Assembly: GCA_021613335.1 (NCBI GenBank)
Contig: JAJTWR010000266.1
Coordinates: 2,469,501-2,533,500 of the forward strand
Length of the DNA stretch: 64,000 nt
Source: Whitmania pigra
Taxonomy: Eukaryota; Annelida; Clitellata; Hirudinida; Haemopidae
Direction of reading: 5' to 3'
In this document: one piece after another, positions 43,920-64,000 of the stretch
Position numbering within the stretch: the stretch's first letter is position 1
Layout of the letters: each line of letters opens with the position of its first letter
Notes under the pieces: model-generated
Seen by the model: only the letters and a program-made list of their open reading frames with translations
What the model was told of the DNA's origin: nothing
Databases searched by the model: none
Translations under genes and position numbers: made by a program

Positions 43920-46900
43920 TATTGCATTTCATCCTCGGGCGATGTCAGTGTTTCAAACTATCTTTCCATTTTGACACCATCCGGCAATCGTGTGTGGATG
44001 TCAACTCAGTTTCATGAAAACAGTTTCGTCCGTTGGATGTGTGTACACTTTTCAGCCTTATTGATTTTAAAATTCCCCTTTAAAAAAAAACAAAATTCAA
44101 ATTAAACTCTTAAATAGAAATCATAGTCTCGTAGACTTTCCACTCGGATCTGAAATCCATCGAAAGTGGATCGAGTTTTGCGATCATTTCCCATTCTTCT
44201 TCCATCTCGAAAAGAATTCTCTTCGGGGCATTTCTAATTTTGCAATAATCCGGCGAGGTGTGCAGCGCATAAAGTCGGATCGAGTCCTAATTAAAATCTT
44301 TATAATCTTCTAATGGCTAACTTTTAACTACCACTCAGCTTGATCGGGTAGGCACTTCAATACAAGATTCGAGTCGAAAAGTGTTTTAGAAAGCTCATGA
44401 TGGCCAACATTCCGGCATCGTTTTGGAGAGAATATTGGAGCGTTCCTGACGGGAAAGGGATTGTAAAAATCCTGGAAATTGTTCTTCAAAGATTCCAGGA
44501 GGTGATGTTAAAGCGTCTCCAGTGTGCAATAAGGAGGGCATTCCATTTCACTTGTTATTTCCAGCCTCGCCGACATGAGCGCCGAGAACTTTAGGAAGGG
44601 GTGGTAGTCGAGCACTGCGTGATGTAGCTGGAATTTAATCCTCAACAGCCTATGAAACTGATGCGACGGGATAAGATTCTCAAGGATTGATAGGGTTTTT
44701 GCAGACGGGAGATTGGCGCCTAATTTTTCGAGTCAGTGATCTGGATCGTTATGCGCCTGTGTTCTTCCAGCGGACAAGCAGCCATATACCGACACGTACA
44801 GACAATTCTCGTGCGAAATGCACTTTCGTTTGACTAATAACATGACATCGATGCGGTGGAATTCACCGACCGATGGTGAATTCGTGACTCGCCAATGCAT
44901 AATTCATCGGTCTAACGCGACAGTCGCCGTCAGATGCAGTCTCTTGTGCAGCAATTTCGCGAAAGAACAATTAATGATCCACACGGCCATAACTAATATC
45001 TGTCGATTACTTCCGCCAGCAATCATTGGCTTATCTTTCCTTGCCTTGCACTGTCCTTTCCTGCTCGAAGCTAATGTGATCATCTCCAATGTCATAAACA
45101 TTTGCCGTCAAGCGCAGGCAGGCGAGCACGATCGTGCATCGCCATGTTTTCCATTTTCTCCAGCTCCGATATGCTCTAAAAGAAATTCAATAGAAACTGG
45201 AATCAAATTTTTATGACTTTCATCTCAATAAAACAATAATAATGTTGGATGTTTAAAAATTCATAGAGATTTATAATTCCTCTCGCCAGAGTCGATAATA
45301 ATTCATTCGCCAGGCGTCGACCCGGACTTCATTGGAGGCGTTAATCCTGGCGCCGGATGGAAGCATGCATTTTGCAGGAGTATGTGATGATAAGTTGGAT
45401 TACAAGGATTTACTCTTCTCATTGTCTTTCCAGGCGAAGGCATTTTCAGAATCATTCCAAGTCGACTGTGATTCGTGATTCTGTTCTTGTGATTAATTAT
45501 TTATTTATTTATTTATTAACCTGAATTATTTATTGTTTTGTTTTTAATGAGTTTTGTTGTTAAGTTATTAAAATGTTGTAACAATTTTTCGACATTACAT
45601 TGTTACAAATCCATTAAACACTCGCATTAGCTGAACATTGAACCATACAAAATGACTCTCTTATAATCTTGCTAGAATTTTTAAAGAAATTAAATTAATT
45701 TTACTCGAGATTTTGCTTTTACAAGCAACTCAAGTGTGTAACAGTCTGTACTGCTTGGTTTATTTGCATTTGGACTTTAGAAATTATTCATTTTCCATTC
45801 ATTCATTCCTCCACTTATGTATGTATTCGTTCCGTATATTTATTCATTCCAGCCAAGCGTGAATTCATTCATTCATTTGCTCTCCAGACATGCATGAATT
45901 CATTCATTAATCCACAGGTGCATCTCCGAAGACGACCGCGTATGTGTTTGCAACCTGGCCCAATGTTTTTGTGTCCAATTGAATTTTCATCGTCACTCGG
46001 GAAACCGCTAACGAGACATCGCTGTTTATTGAATCAAAGAGTTGTCGCACTTTGTACTCAATAGCTTCAATCCGATTATGTCTTTCCTGACTCCATCATT
46101 CCATTTCTCCAGCTCCATCGATGCTGACGCGTTCGAGCAAATGACTAATTACGTTTTGCCAAATAACACTGACATTGTAGCAATAGTATGTTATTAAATA
46201 CGAATTTTGCAATTTCGGTGAGGAAATTATGATGGTCATGACTTTTAAAGAAATTTTAATAAAAGTTTTATGAATTGAATTAAAAAAATGCACTTTTCCA
46301 CACATTTATCCATCTCTCCATCATTAATCCCTCCAGTCGCACATCCATCCATATTCATTGCCGAACGTTTTTTTCCTTCATTAATGGCTCATATTAAGAG
46401 GATTCAGAGATTCAGTTTCAATTTTTGACATTCTAAATTTAAAATTTTACATTCTAAATTCTATATTTATTTATATTCTAAATATTATTTAAAAACGTGT
46501 TTAAATCCATTGTTACGGCTTTTATTAACCTTCTTAAATCATTCTCAAGACAGGAATGATTCCATCTAAACAACACCATCTTTGATCAAAGAACTGATTT
46601 CGTCTCAAGAAACATCAATTGAGGCGGGACAAATTTGATGGATGAAATATTGCACTGAGTCATGATTTATTACATATTTCAATTGTATGAATAAGACTTG
46701 CATTTGGTCACTTAACTTGGCAATAACTATATCCTCTCCTAGTAGGAAATTAACAAGTTTAGATATTAAAGATTATGCTAAATAAGATAATTATTCGTAA
46801 TAAATGCAAAAAAAAGCATTTTTGGAGAGGGTGGTTTTTCTTAATATCTCCTGATTGGTTGAGATATCAACTGATACTTTTAAATGAGTCTTCACCTGGA

Positions 46901-49900
46901 ATCAAATGTTTAAAAACAATTGGACTCCTGAAAATCAGTGTAAATTCTAAAAATTCTTTCTATGGAGTTCAAAACTGAACTAATAGTAATACATCATCCA
47001 ATCATCCAATTAATGGCGAGTTTGAGAAACAAAATGTGTTTAGCATTCTCATCAAGACGGCATAAACTCTTTGGATCATGGAGCGGAAGGCTGGGAAGGG
47101 ATTCTGTTTTTATTTTGGAGCATAGACAGAGAAAACATAGATCAATGTATCTGCTCCGCGGAGCGTTCAACCGAGGTACAGGACATGGAGGAACCATGCT
47201 TATTTATTGCTTCAAAAGTCGCCCGGATGTAAAACAAAAAATTATTAAAATTAAACGCACGTGCAATTATCTGGCATCCCATTTTCCTCCAAAAGGGAAG
47301 ACAATTCTGAGCCATTTCTTAATTTTCCGGATAAAAATCTGATCTCGGGTTTTCCAAAAGATCCAATCAATCACATATTTGTATCTTCTTTTAGATTTAT
47401 TCAATAAATCTCTCTATTTTTTTTCTTTATTTCTGGATATTCAAGTAATATTAACACCAAGTACGATTTACCGGCATCGCCTGCGTAATAATCTAATACA
47501 GAACAAAGTAACCTTGTTTTTATCATCAGCTGAAGTTTTTCCATCCTATACACGAACGATTCCACCTGGAAAGCATAAAAATTAATTTGGAAGTGGAATA
47601 AATCTCAAAGTGGATCGTTCAGGAGGCTGGAAAGTCTCGCATGACTTGAGATCCGCTGAGCATCCAGCAATCAATCTCAACTGGAATGATGTCTTTCTTT
47701 CCCGATGATCCAATCCAGTATCATTCCACATGTTTTCCTGCTTAGTTAAAATCAGAAGACAGACGGTTAATCATTAATCAATTGTTAATGCCATTGAAAT
47801 TAGATAATTATTAGCTAGTAATATTTATTCATCTTTATTATCAATGTTATTATACTATATTAATGGTATTATTGTCATTATTATTATTACTGTTATTATT
47901 GATGAGTAATGTACACATACAAACAAGATTAAGATCAATAGGAAGATTCTCAAAGAAGTCAATATTATAGGAAAGTTGCACGTGGAGCCAATAAAGATTT
48001 ATTAAAAATTACTCATCACCCTTTGATCACGTGGACAAGAAAGTCCACCAATCACAACTTGTCTCTGATTGAATCCATATCTCTGATTAGTTTAAAAGTA
48101 TTTAAATTATTATTTTTTAATGTTTTTGTTTTATGAGAAAGTTGCTATGAAACTCCTGAAATCCCACTAAATCAATTGTGAATCAATTTTATTTTTTGAT
48201 GTGATAGCTCAGTTATCATCGTTATAAGCATCTTCATCATCCTCATGTCATTACCATGTTCATCAGTATCATAATAACCACCATCATAATTTCGACCATC
48301 ACCATTTACCATTGCCAATGCCATCAGCATCAGCATCATCACCATCGCCATCACTGCTGCCATCAGTGGCATCATTATTACAATCAACATCGTCATAATC
48401 TGTGTTCATCATCGGTTGTGATCGATCAAGTGTTTGGAGATATGGAGCACTTGAAAGAAACTTGTATCTCCGTATATTCATGTGTCCATGCTAACGAGGT
48501 GCCGTGTGTGTGTGTGCGCGCGTGTGTGGGGATGCGCGCCAATGTTTGCGTGGTAAGGGGAACTGATGGTAGTGAAAAGAAAATGTACACAGTTTGCCTG
48601 GAATTTTGTTTAAACTTGAAAATGTTTATTTTATTTTTTTTTATTGCTATGATCAAAAATTCGGTGCTTTTAAAGACCATTTAGTAGTTGGATGATCATA
48701 ATAAAAAAAGTCCCATATTGCCAGCGAACTGATTAATTTAAAAATTAACAATTAACTAATTAATTATTTAACTATAGCAAACATAAGTTGTTCGACTTAT
48801 TTAGAATTTCAGAATAATAGTCGATCAATTTCAAATCGTTTAAATCTCTATCAAATTCATTAAACAGTCTTTAGACTCGCCGCTCATAATCAAGTGCTTA
48901 AGTTTACTGTAACGCAACAATTAATCGGTAAACAAAAGGTTACAACGATGTTACAACACTAGCAGCGCTTTGTTGAGGCGTTCTTTCGTTCTTTGGTCAT
49001 CCATGCGTGTCCTCGTTGGGGCTTTAATTAGAAACCCTTTGTAGGTCCAAACCTCCCCGCATTTATTGAAGTCTTGCCCCCTGAGACACTGGACTGAGGA
49101 AGGATTCCCCTGATACTTTCAAACCTTTTGCAGGTTTTTGACAAGATATACATTTTTTTTGTCGGATTTTGAGAAGTATTTCAACTATTCGTTGGAAAAG
49201 TTTGTTGTTGTTGTTTGTTGAAAAAAAGTTTTAAATGAAAATTGTCTCAACTTTATTTTAGTTAATTAAATTAATTATTTTAATTAATGAAATAAAAATG
49301 GCTTCATTAAATTGTTGTTTGAGTTCATTGCAGCCACATTCAGGTGACAGGTTACTTACAAGGTTTTTTACGATCGACCAAAAAAAACTATATTTAAAGC
49401 ATTTACTGGTTGGAATGCTATTCACTAAATATCTATGTAATTATTTAATTTATTTATTTGATTTATATATTTACTATGTTTATATTTTTTTTATTTGTTC
49501 ACTCAATCTAAAGGTAATCATTTGTTCGAAGGCAACAATCCCAGTTGAAATATAAAATCAACCAGCTCGACGAATTGCACTGAAATGCAGATAAAAGAGA
49601 AAACGACTTAATTTGCAATCAACTGGATCGCAACGAAACGACTTTATAAAAGAGAACAAGAGTCACGCTTGATCTGCGCGACTCTCATTGCAATAGCAAT
49701 TAACTTTTAACTGTAAACAAGTCCGGGGAATAGCGGGCACTTGTTTAAAGGCGTCGGATTAGCGCCGTGAAACGTGCTATTTGAAGTAGACCGTGACCGG
49801 GGAGTCCAATAGTTTGTAATGGAACCGGTGGTGTGTTGCTGGCCCCAAGCATCTTTCAACCTGTTGTTGTTGTTGTTGTTGTTGCCATTAATGATCAATT

Positions 49901-50500
49901 ACGAGAACTTGTCCGGTTGCTCTGGATGTATCGATTTCATGTTTACATTTACAGCGATTGTTATTAACGTTCAACTATCGATTACTTGAGTATCATTAGC
50001 TTCAATAGTTCTATGTTGTGGTCATTTGTTATTTTTGCAATTTGCTTGCATTGGGGGTTTAAATAAAAAATATTTAAAACATTTAATTTTTGCATTATTC
50101 TGAGACGGTCGACCTAATTCGAAATTATCAATAATAATACGAAATCATCACCATAACTTTGACTAGTATCGTCATCATCACCGGCACCACCGCCGTCGTC
50201 GTTGTCATCGTCATCTCGTCATCGTCGTCATTTGTATGACCTTTCGAACTTTGAGCATAGACGAAAGCAAGTTACACAAAAGTGCTGTAGGACTGATAAG
50301 AGTTCGGTTATTGCTTCCGATGGCCATGTTGTGCTGTTGTGCTGTTGTGCGGTTGTGATGCTGGGCCTCCTGGAAAGTCCTGGATTCATTCCAGCATTGA
50401 AATTCAGACTACTTTCCACTCGACTTGCTCCCTAATTAACATTGGAGATTGGGTCTCGCTAGTTATAACCAAGTCCAATTATGATATTTTTAATTGGCTG
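43920..50500. other. Large gene-poor region between receptor kinase and Pax gene
   Basis: No supportable coding gene. Base composition alternates between AT-rich stretches and several richer islands (about 44100-45200, 45300-45480, 48960-49110, 49560-49920). Frames of up to 142 codons (48256-48684) occur, but that one is a His-rich translation of a CAT repeat and the 132-codon frame at 44818-45216 has no family motif. A TTTATAAAAGAG word lies near 49643. GT/GC alternation is at about 48502-48540. The islands could be regulatory DNA of the flanking developmental gene; this is inference. Confidence 0.4.
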
Positions 50501-50520
50501 CATGAATTGGTAATGTTACT

Positions 50521-50559
50521 GTTATTATTATTGTTATTATTATTATTATTATTATGATT

Positions 50560-50590
<31 letters not shown>
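50521..50590. repeat. (ATT)n microsatellite
   Basis: About 23 triplets with single interruptions. Confidence 0.95.
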
Positions 50591-50592
<2 letters not shown>

Positions 50593-50639
50593 CCCACTTA
50601 ATATCAATGCCATCGGGAAAACTAGATTCCATTAATCGG

Positions 50640-50810
50640 CCATAAATTCTGAACTGGGCGTTCTACAGTTCGACCGCACCGGCGACACGAGCGACGCGAC
50701 TGGACGCGGTCGCGTGCTGTCGAAGCGCATGCGTAATGAAAAGGTGAAAGACAATCAAGATGGAGGCCGGCGATAAAACATGGCGTCCGGAAACAGTCCC
50801 TGGGGGGTAC
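50640..50810. promoter_or_regulatory. CpG-rich island with NRF1-like and YY1-like words
   Basis: This patch is rich in CpG against an AT-rich background. It contains GCGCATGCGT at 50725-50734 (NRF1-type palindrome), then AAGATGGAGGCCGG and ACATGGCGTCCGG (YY1-type ATGGCG/AAGATGG words). No gene start with a recognised product follows, so assignment as a promoter is tentative. Confidence 0.35.
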
Positions 50811-51543
50811 TTTCAGCTTACAGCAAAAATTATCTCTCTTCGACAGACTGGCTCCTCATAGTTTAAGCTTGCAAGTGATGCATTTGAATTGGTGTTTATG
50901 CGCCGAATAGTACTGGCCACTCGATTTATGGGCCCTGGTTTGCATGGGTTCGATAGACCCCCGTCGCCTGTGCAAATACTTCACCCAAGAGATCCCTATT
51001 TGCCCCTCCCTCGATCAATATCGCCCTGGAAAAATTCTTCGGTGCTGCCAACTCGAAGAGACAGATTAAGTATTCTTTTTCTGGAATAAATTGATTCATC
51101 ATCAACTGACGAGGCAAATTTGTCATTGAAATAAAAGTGAATTTCTTTATTAGTATACATTTATAGCAATAACGTGTTTTTTTTTTTAATTTTAAAGTGA
51201 ATTTATTTATTTAAAAAGAATTCAGATAACATCTTGCAGAGCATTTTGAGACTTTTTTAAGACATTGGCTTTTAGGGCGATACGCAACTTTAACAAATAA
51301 AAATTGTTCGAGAAAATATTTTAATAAAACGTTTAGGTAAAAAATTTCTCAATTGCGATTACATCATCATGGATGTCGTCATTTCAGCTTTTTCAAGGGA
51401 GGCAAACAACATGAGGGGATGACATGTTTTTGCACGTAAAGTTAGGAATACGTTACTCCATCCATCACCAACCCCTGTCCATCTTATGATCCAAACCCGT
51501 GGCATGGAATGTCGTAGATATATTGAAAATTGTTTTTATTTTA

Positions 51544-51608
51544 TAATAATGATGATGATGATGATGATAATAATAATAATAATAATAATAATAGTAATAA
51601 TAATAATA

Positions 51609-51676
<68 letters not shown>

Positions 51677-51691
51677 TAATAATAATAATAA

Positions 51692-51725
<34 letters not shown>

Positions 51726-51749
51726 TAATAATAATAATAATAATAATAA

Positions 51750-51784
<35 letters not shown>

Positions 51785-51813
51785 TAATAAAATAATAATA
51801 ATAATAATAATAT
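51544..51813. repeat. (ATG)n to (AAT)n compound microsatellite
   Basis: About 270 bases, beginning with seven or so ATG units and continuing as AAT units with occasional single-base slips such as AAAAT and AAG. Confidence 0.97.
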
Positions 51814-52229
51814 CTTCTGATTACATGGATCCTTTATTGTGTTTAATAACGTTTAAATTCATTTACATTAAAAACTTCAAATGAAGCAAATTTAGTTTTC
51901 TGATGTCATTTTCTTTTTAATTACGAATAAATTCGCATTTTGCATGAACGACATTTGCTATCCCCGGCCACTGTTGTGGTTGTTGTTGTTGATTACGAGC
52001 AACTAATAACAATCGCTCTCGTTGTTGTCTCAAAAATAGATCCACAATTGTCAAACAGTAGAAAAAAAAAGACTAGGCAAAACCACGGACAAACAACACG
52101 GACAAGACAAAGCAAACAGCACAAGAGACGGTCAAGCGAGGACAGGAACGCACATCCAGAAATGGTCGAAACCGTTAATCAAATCGAAAGCTGGATGGAA
52201 AAGAAGTTGTAGAGATTTGGATGTGGATC

Positions 52230-54308
52230 CGCCCACGTTGTAGATAACAATCCATGATGCCCAATGAGATTATCCAGCGGCGCTACTGATGCGTTTCGCA
52301 CCCGTCCAGTCCGCTATTGGTCCGTTGCGAATTACGTCAGCGCTCTTTTAAGGGATATGGTTGGCTGAGCAGCTAATTATGCTAAGCAGATGTTAATTTA
52401 TGCGCGCTTGCCAGAAAAGTAGCGAGCACTGATAAGTTAATAAGGCTGCTGGAGAATAATCAGATGGTTTGGAAAAGCCATAGTCGGGAGATAGAGAGGC
52501 AAAGTGAGGGGCCGAGGTTAGAAATTTAAAGTTCTTATTGGCTTAGGAAGCCACTAGTTCCGGGGATGATAGTCTAACGGTAACATTTGACTTTTGCACG
52601 AACAGCGGACAAACATTTTCAGAAGATGGATTTTACACCGTCCTACGATTTTTGTAAGTGCTTATTGTGAATTTAAAAGATAAAAGATGTCTTAAACGTA
52701 CTTAGACCGAACTGCAAAAAATAAAAAAAATAAAAAAGAAACCAAACTAAACTGCGATGGAAACTAAAACCGATGGAAAAGACCACCTCGTCAACGGATC
52801 TCGCCGGCCGGAGATGCTGGTGACTGGCGGCCTATAAAAAGTCCTCTGCGCTGCCGCAATAGGCAGAAGCTCTTGGATACGGACGAACGCTCTACTGACC
52901 TCAATTGTGAGCGCCTGCGTCGTCTCTTGCGAACCACCTAGGCGCAACGGTTGGTCTTCTTCGATGTTCGTGCCACATGAATGGGATTTGACGTTCAGAA
53001 TGAAACTCAGAATTATCGCTCTTTCCGAGGAAGATGATGGAACGTTCTTCTTTTCTTTTTTTACGACTAAAATTTGCAAAATAGTTTCGGCCGAGCATGG
53101 CAACCTGGAAAAAGGCGCCGGCAATTGTTTTCCCGGATGCGCTCCAGTTGGCCCATTTTTTCTGACATCCAGTGGATCTCTGGGAGAAACTCTTTCTACC
53201 ACAAAGACCGGCTTCGTTGTGGCTGGCAATAGTTCTCTAGCTGAAGATCGGTGCTCTTGTGGGAAACTTTTCAGGCCGACTTTAACGGTCTCTCGTCATG
53301 GACTATCGCGTGTTCCATCTCGTCGTAGTTTTAGCCAGTCGAGCGGATCGTAGCGGAGAGGAACGAACCCGCTACGCTTGGACTGCGTCACAATTGATAG
53401 TTACCCGCTGTCTAGCGGCTACGCTCAATCGACTGCGTAATTGACACGTCTAGGTTAGATTGTTAATCACAAACGCAAGACTTGACGTCAACGTCATAGA
53501 CTCTGAGCTTGCTTGAGAGGCTAGAACGAGCTACTCTGAGGTAGGAAACCTTGGCATCTGATGGGTTTGTTGACGCTTTCTGGTCTCTCAGATGGATCTT
53601 CCAATGCCGAGGTGAGGTTTCATCATTATCACCATCGTCGTATGAAGACAATCGGTCCATTTCACCCTGGGAAAGATCTCGCAATTTGTCATCTTTTGAG
53701 TCGTTTGTAAGGAATCGAGCAAAGACAGATACATTGTCCTCATCCACAGTTGGCTCGTCATATTCTCCGAAATTCTTCTCTTCTCAAACGTTCGCATCAG
53801 TGCGCTCATGCGTGACGAAAGAGCGGCCTTTAACTTTTTCTCATCTCCCTTTTTTTCCGACCTTCCAATTATTTGGCGATGCGCTCTGCCGGCTGCTTTG
53901 TGAGGACGGAAAAATTTATCTGACCCATTATTTGACATTCAGAGATGCCTTTCCAACTCCTCATACTTTTATTGATTTCATATTTCAGGAACAGACGTCT
54001 CCAGCGAAGAGAAAAGAAGAAAAAACATTTTGGATTACAAAGTCATTCCTGCCCCGATCTTCTGGATTAACTGGCGTCGTTTCCGTACTCTCCCGGACTC
54101 CGTTGACGGATGAATTTCTCTTCGCGTCAATTTTTCATCTCCAAAACAATAACAACGGATGTCGATTGTCTTTTAAGTTGCCTAGAAAGACCATTGTTCT
54201 GAAATATACTTAAGTGGATATCACATTATCCCTCGAATTTGACGTCGAACAGCCGACCAAAACTCAGTCTGACTTGGAGCAAATTCTCGGTGAGATTTTC
54301 GAGCGACA
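52230..54308 (+). promoter_or_regulatory. 5' flank, probable promoter and leader of the Pax gene
   Basis: This 2-kb stretch is richer in GC and poor in stop codons on both strands, which yields fortuitous frames of 148-220 codons. It holds an ATTGG (CCAAT) word and TTACGTCA just after 52300, homeodomain-type CTAATTATGC near 52373, an imperfect 29-base direct repeat at 53371-53443, and a perfect CRE at 53483-53490. The first Pax coding exon opens at its right edge. Start of transcription cannot be located by eye. Confidence 0.45.
53483..53490. promoter_or_regulatory. Perfect CRE palindrome upstream of the Pax gene
   Basis: TGACGTCA, immediately overlapped by a second half-site to give TTGACGTCAACGTCATA. 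Confidence 0.55.
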
Positions 54309-62973
<8,665 letters not shown>

Positions 62974-64000
62974 GTTGGTTGGTTGGTTGTAGGGTCTCGT
63001 GAATTTTGGAAATCATCATTTTTTTGCGCTGCTAGTGGGGTCAATTGGGCCGCTTGATTGAAATGGATTTGAAAATGTCTTGATGGAATCAAATATTGCT
63101 AGCTGAAGGTGGAATACAAAACATAAAAGGTTTTAAAAAGTGTTTAAACTAAAAAGTATTTGTGGTAAAATTAAAAAAAAATTAACACCCTGCAAAACTT
63201 GAAGCTAATGTTCAAAAAACACTCCTCCACTCTCCAGCAGAGCATTCCACGCTCGAACGATTCCAACTCAAACGAAGCGGAAAGGTTGGACGTGTTTCCT
63301 TGTAATTGTCTTTGACTCCCTTTGATGGTCAACCTGGACATGTGTCACCATGGCAACGTCTTGCAACGACAACGACACACGCTGCACTTTCTCTCTCCCA
63401 TGCCCCCCTCTTTTCCCAGGGTCTTCACGCCTGCTATATTAATCATCGTAGACCTCATGTCTATAAAATATCAGAGGCGTTATTGATTTCGTCTCTCAAA
63501 ATGAAAGGCTCTGACGTAATAACAGCCTCATCCGTGGTCCTAGCCTCATCATCTGCTTCCTTTTATCCAATCGGCGGCTTTCTTCATTTCTTTTTTGAAG
63601 TGTCCTTTGAAGGGAGTTGACGTCAAGTTCAAGAACTTCCTCTGCATCAGGGCTGAACTGAAACTACCCAAAACTCGAGGCTCGAGTGGGTGAAAGCTGG
63701 GTGTCAGTTACGACGGAGGTTAAGAATGATGACGGAACAATTGGTCTGACACACACGTGTCTGCCCAAGTCCTCTTTGAAGGACGAGCGTCAACGTTTTC
63801 GCTTGGCTGCACTTCGACTGGCTAAAGATTTTCTAAGCTGGCAATGGAAAGCTTACGGTCAATATTATTTTTAAATCGCGTTTGTCAATTATAATTCGAT
63901 GGCTGGATCGGGTGTTATTTATTTATTTCTTAGGCAGAAGGATTTTTGCATTGGATTTTTTTTGTTATTCATCCAATATATTTAATTTCTATAAATTATT
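62974..64000 (+). other. Pax intron following the paired domain (to window end)
   Basis: After the donor AG/GTTGGT at 62974 no exon continuing the Pax reading frame was recognised. The stretch at 63210-63880 is GC-richer, with a TGACGTAA word near 63513 and a perfect TGACGTCA at 63618-63625, so it may be regulatory. Short open frames here have no motif. Confidence 0.5.

Noticed and set aside
44818..45216. 132-codon frame as a small secreted protein
   Set aside because: No signal-peptide-first layout or family motif, no paralogue in the window, and no splice context.
53551..54213. 220-codon frame just upstream of the Pax start as a gene
   Set aside because: No domain motif, similar-length frames on the opposite strand, and a region of generally low stop density; kept only as a low-weight finding.

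Overview
The window comes from an intron-rich, AT-rich invertebrate animal genome. All genes have short GT-AG introns, TATA-type promoters lie upstream of several, there are long trinucleotide microsatellites, and decayed Tigger, LINE and DUF4817-type elements are present. A paired-box gene, annexins and an Ig-domain receptor tyrosine kinase place it in Metazoa, probably Bilateria. The phylum cannot be settled from the sequence alone. Gene models were built by hand from splice sites, reading phase and family motifs. Every multi-exon model given as functional closes in frame, except array gene 9, which needs an unusual donor.

Region 1 (about 0.6-25.1 kb, + strand) is a tandem array of nine small genes plus one relic exon. 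Each encodes a secreted protein of about 142-151 residues with 20 cysteines: signal peptide, a 7-Cys module, a 3-Cys module and a C-terminal 10-Cys antistasin-like module. All share one five-coding-exon plan with phases 1,0,1,0. Genes 1 and 2 are a very recent 3.0-kb duplication. Genes 4/6 and 8/9 are older pairs. Gene 9 has lost its ancestral fourth-exon donor. A Tigger remnant, a DUF4817-type remnant, a LINE reverse-transcriptase remnant and a 17-bp minisatellite lie between the genes. A protease-inhibitor or secreted defence role is an inference from the antistasin module.

Region 2 (25.9-34.6 kb, - strand) holds two complete nine-exon annexin genes in tandem, with identical exon structure. 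Exon 8 is almost identical between them while the other compared exons are clearly diverged, which suggests gene conversion.

Region 3 (36.5-43.9 kb, + strand) is a complete 20-exon receptor tyrosine kinase of about 1020 residues. It has about five Ig-like domains, one membrane segment and a catalytically intact kinase that reads as Met/Axl-group, most like Met, ending in a YNNV docking motif.

Region 4 (43.9-54.3 kb) has no convincing gene. It holds microsatellites, short GC-rich patches and a 1.5-kb island of low stop-codon density just upstream of the Pax gene. Region 5 (54.3 kb to the window end, + strand) is the 5' part of a Pax2/5/8-type gene: two short N-terminal exons and two exons that together encode the whole paired domain. 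The rest lies beyond the window. Its introns carry very long (CAT)n and (CGT)n arrays, a MITE-like inverted repeat and perfect CRE palindromes.
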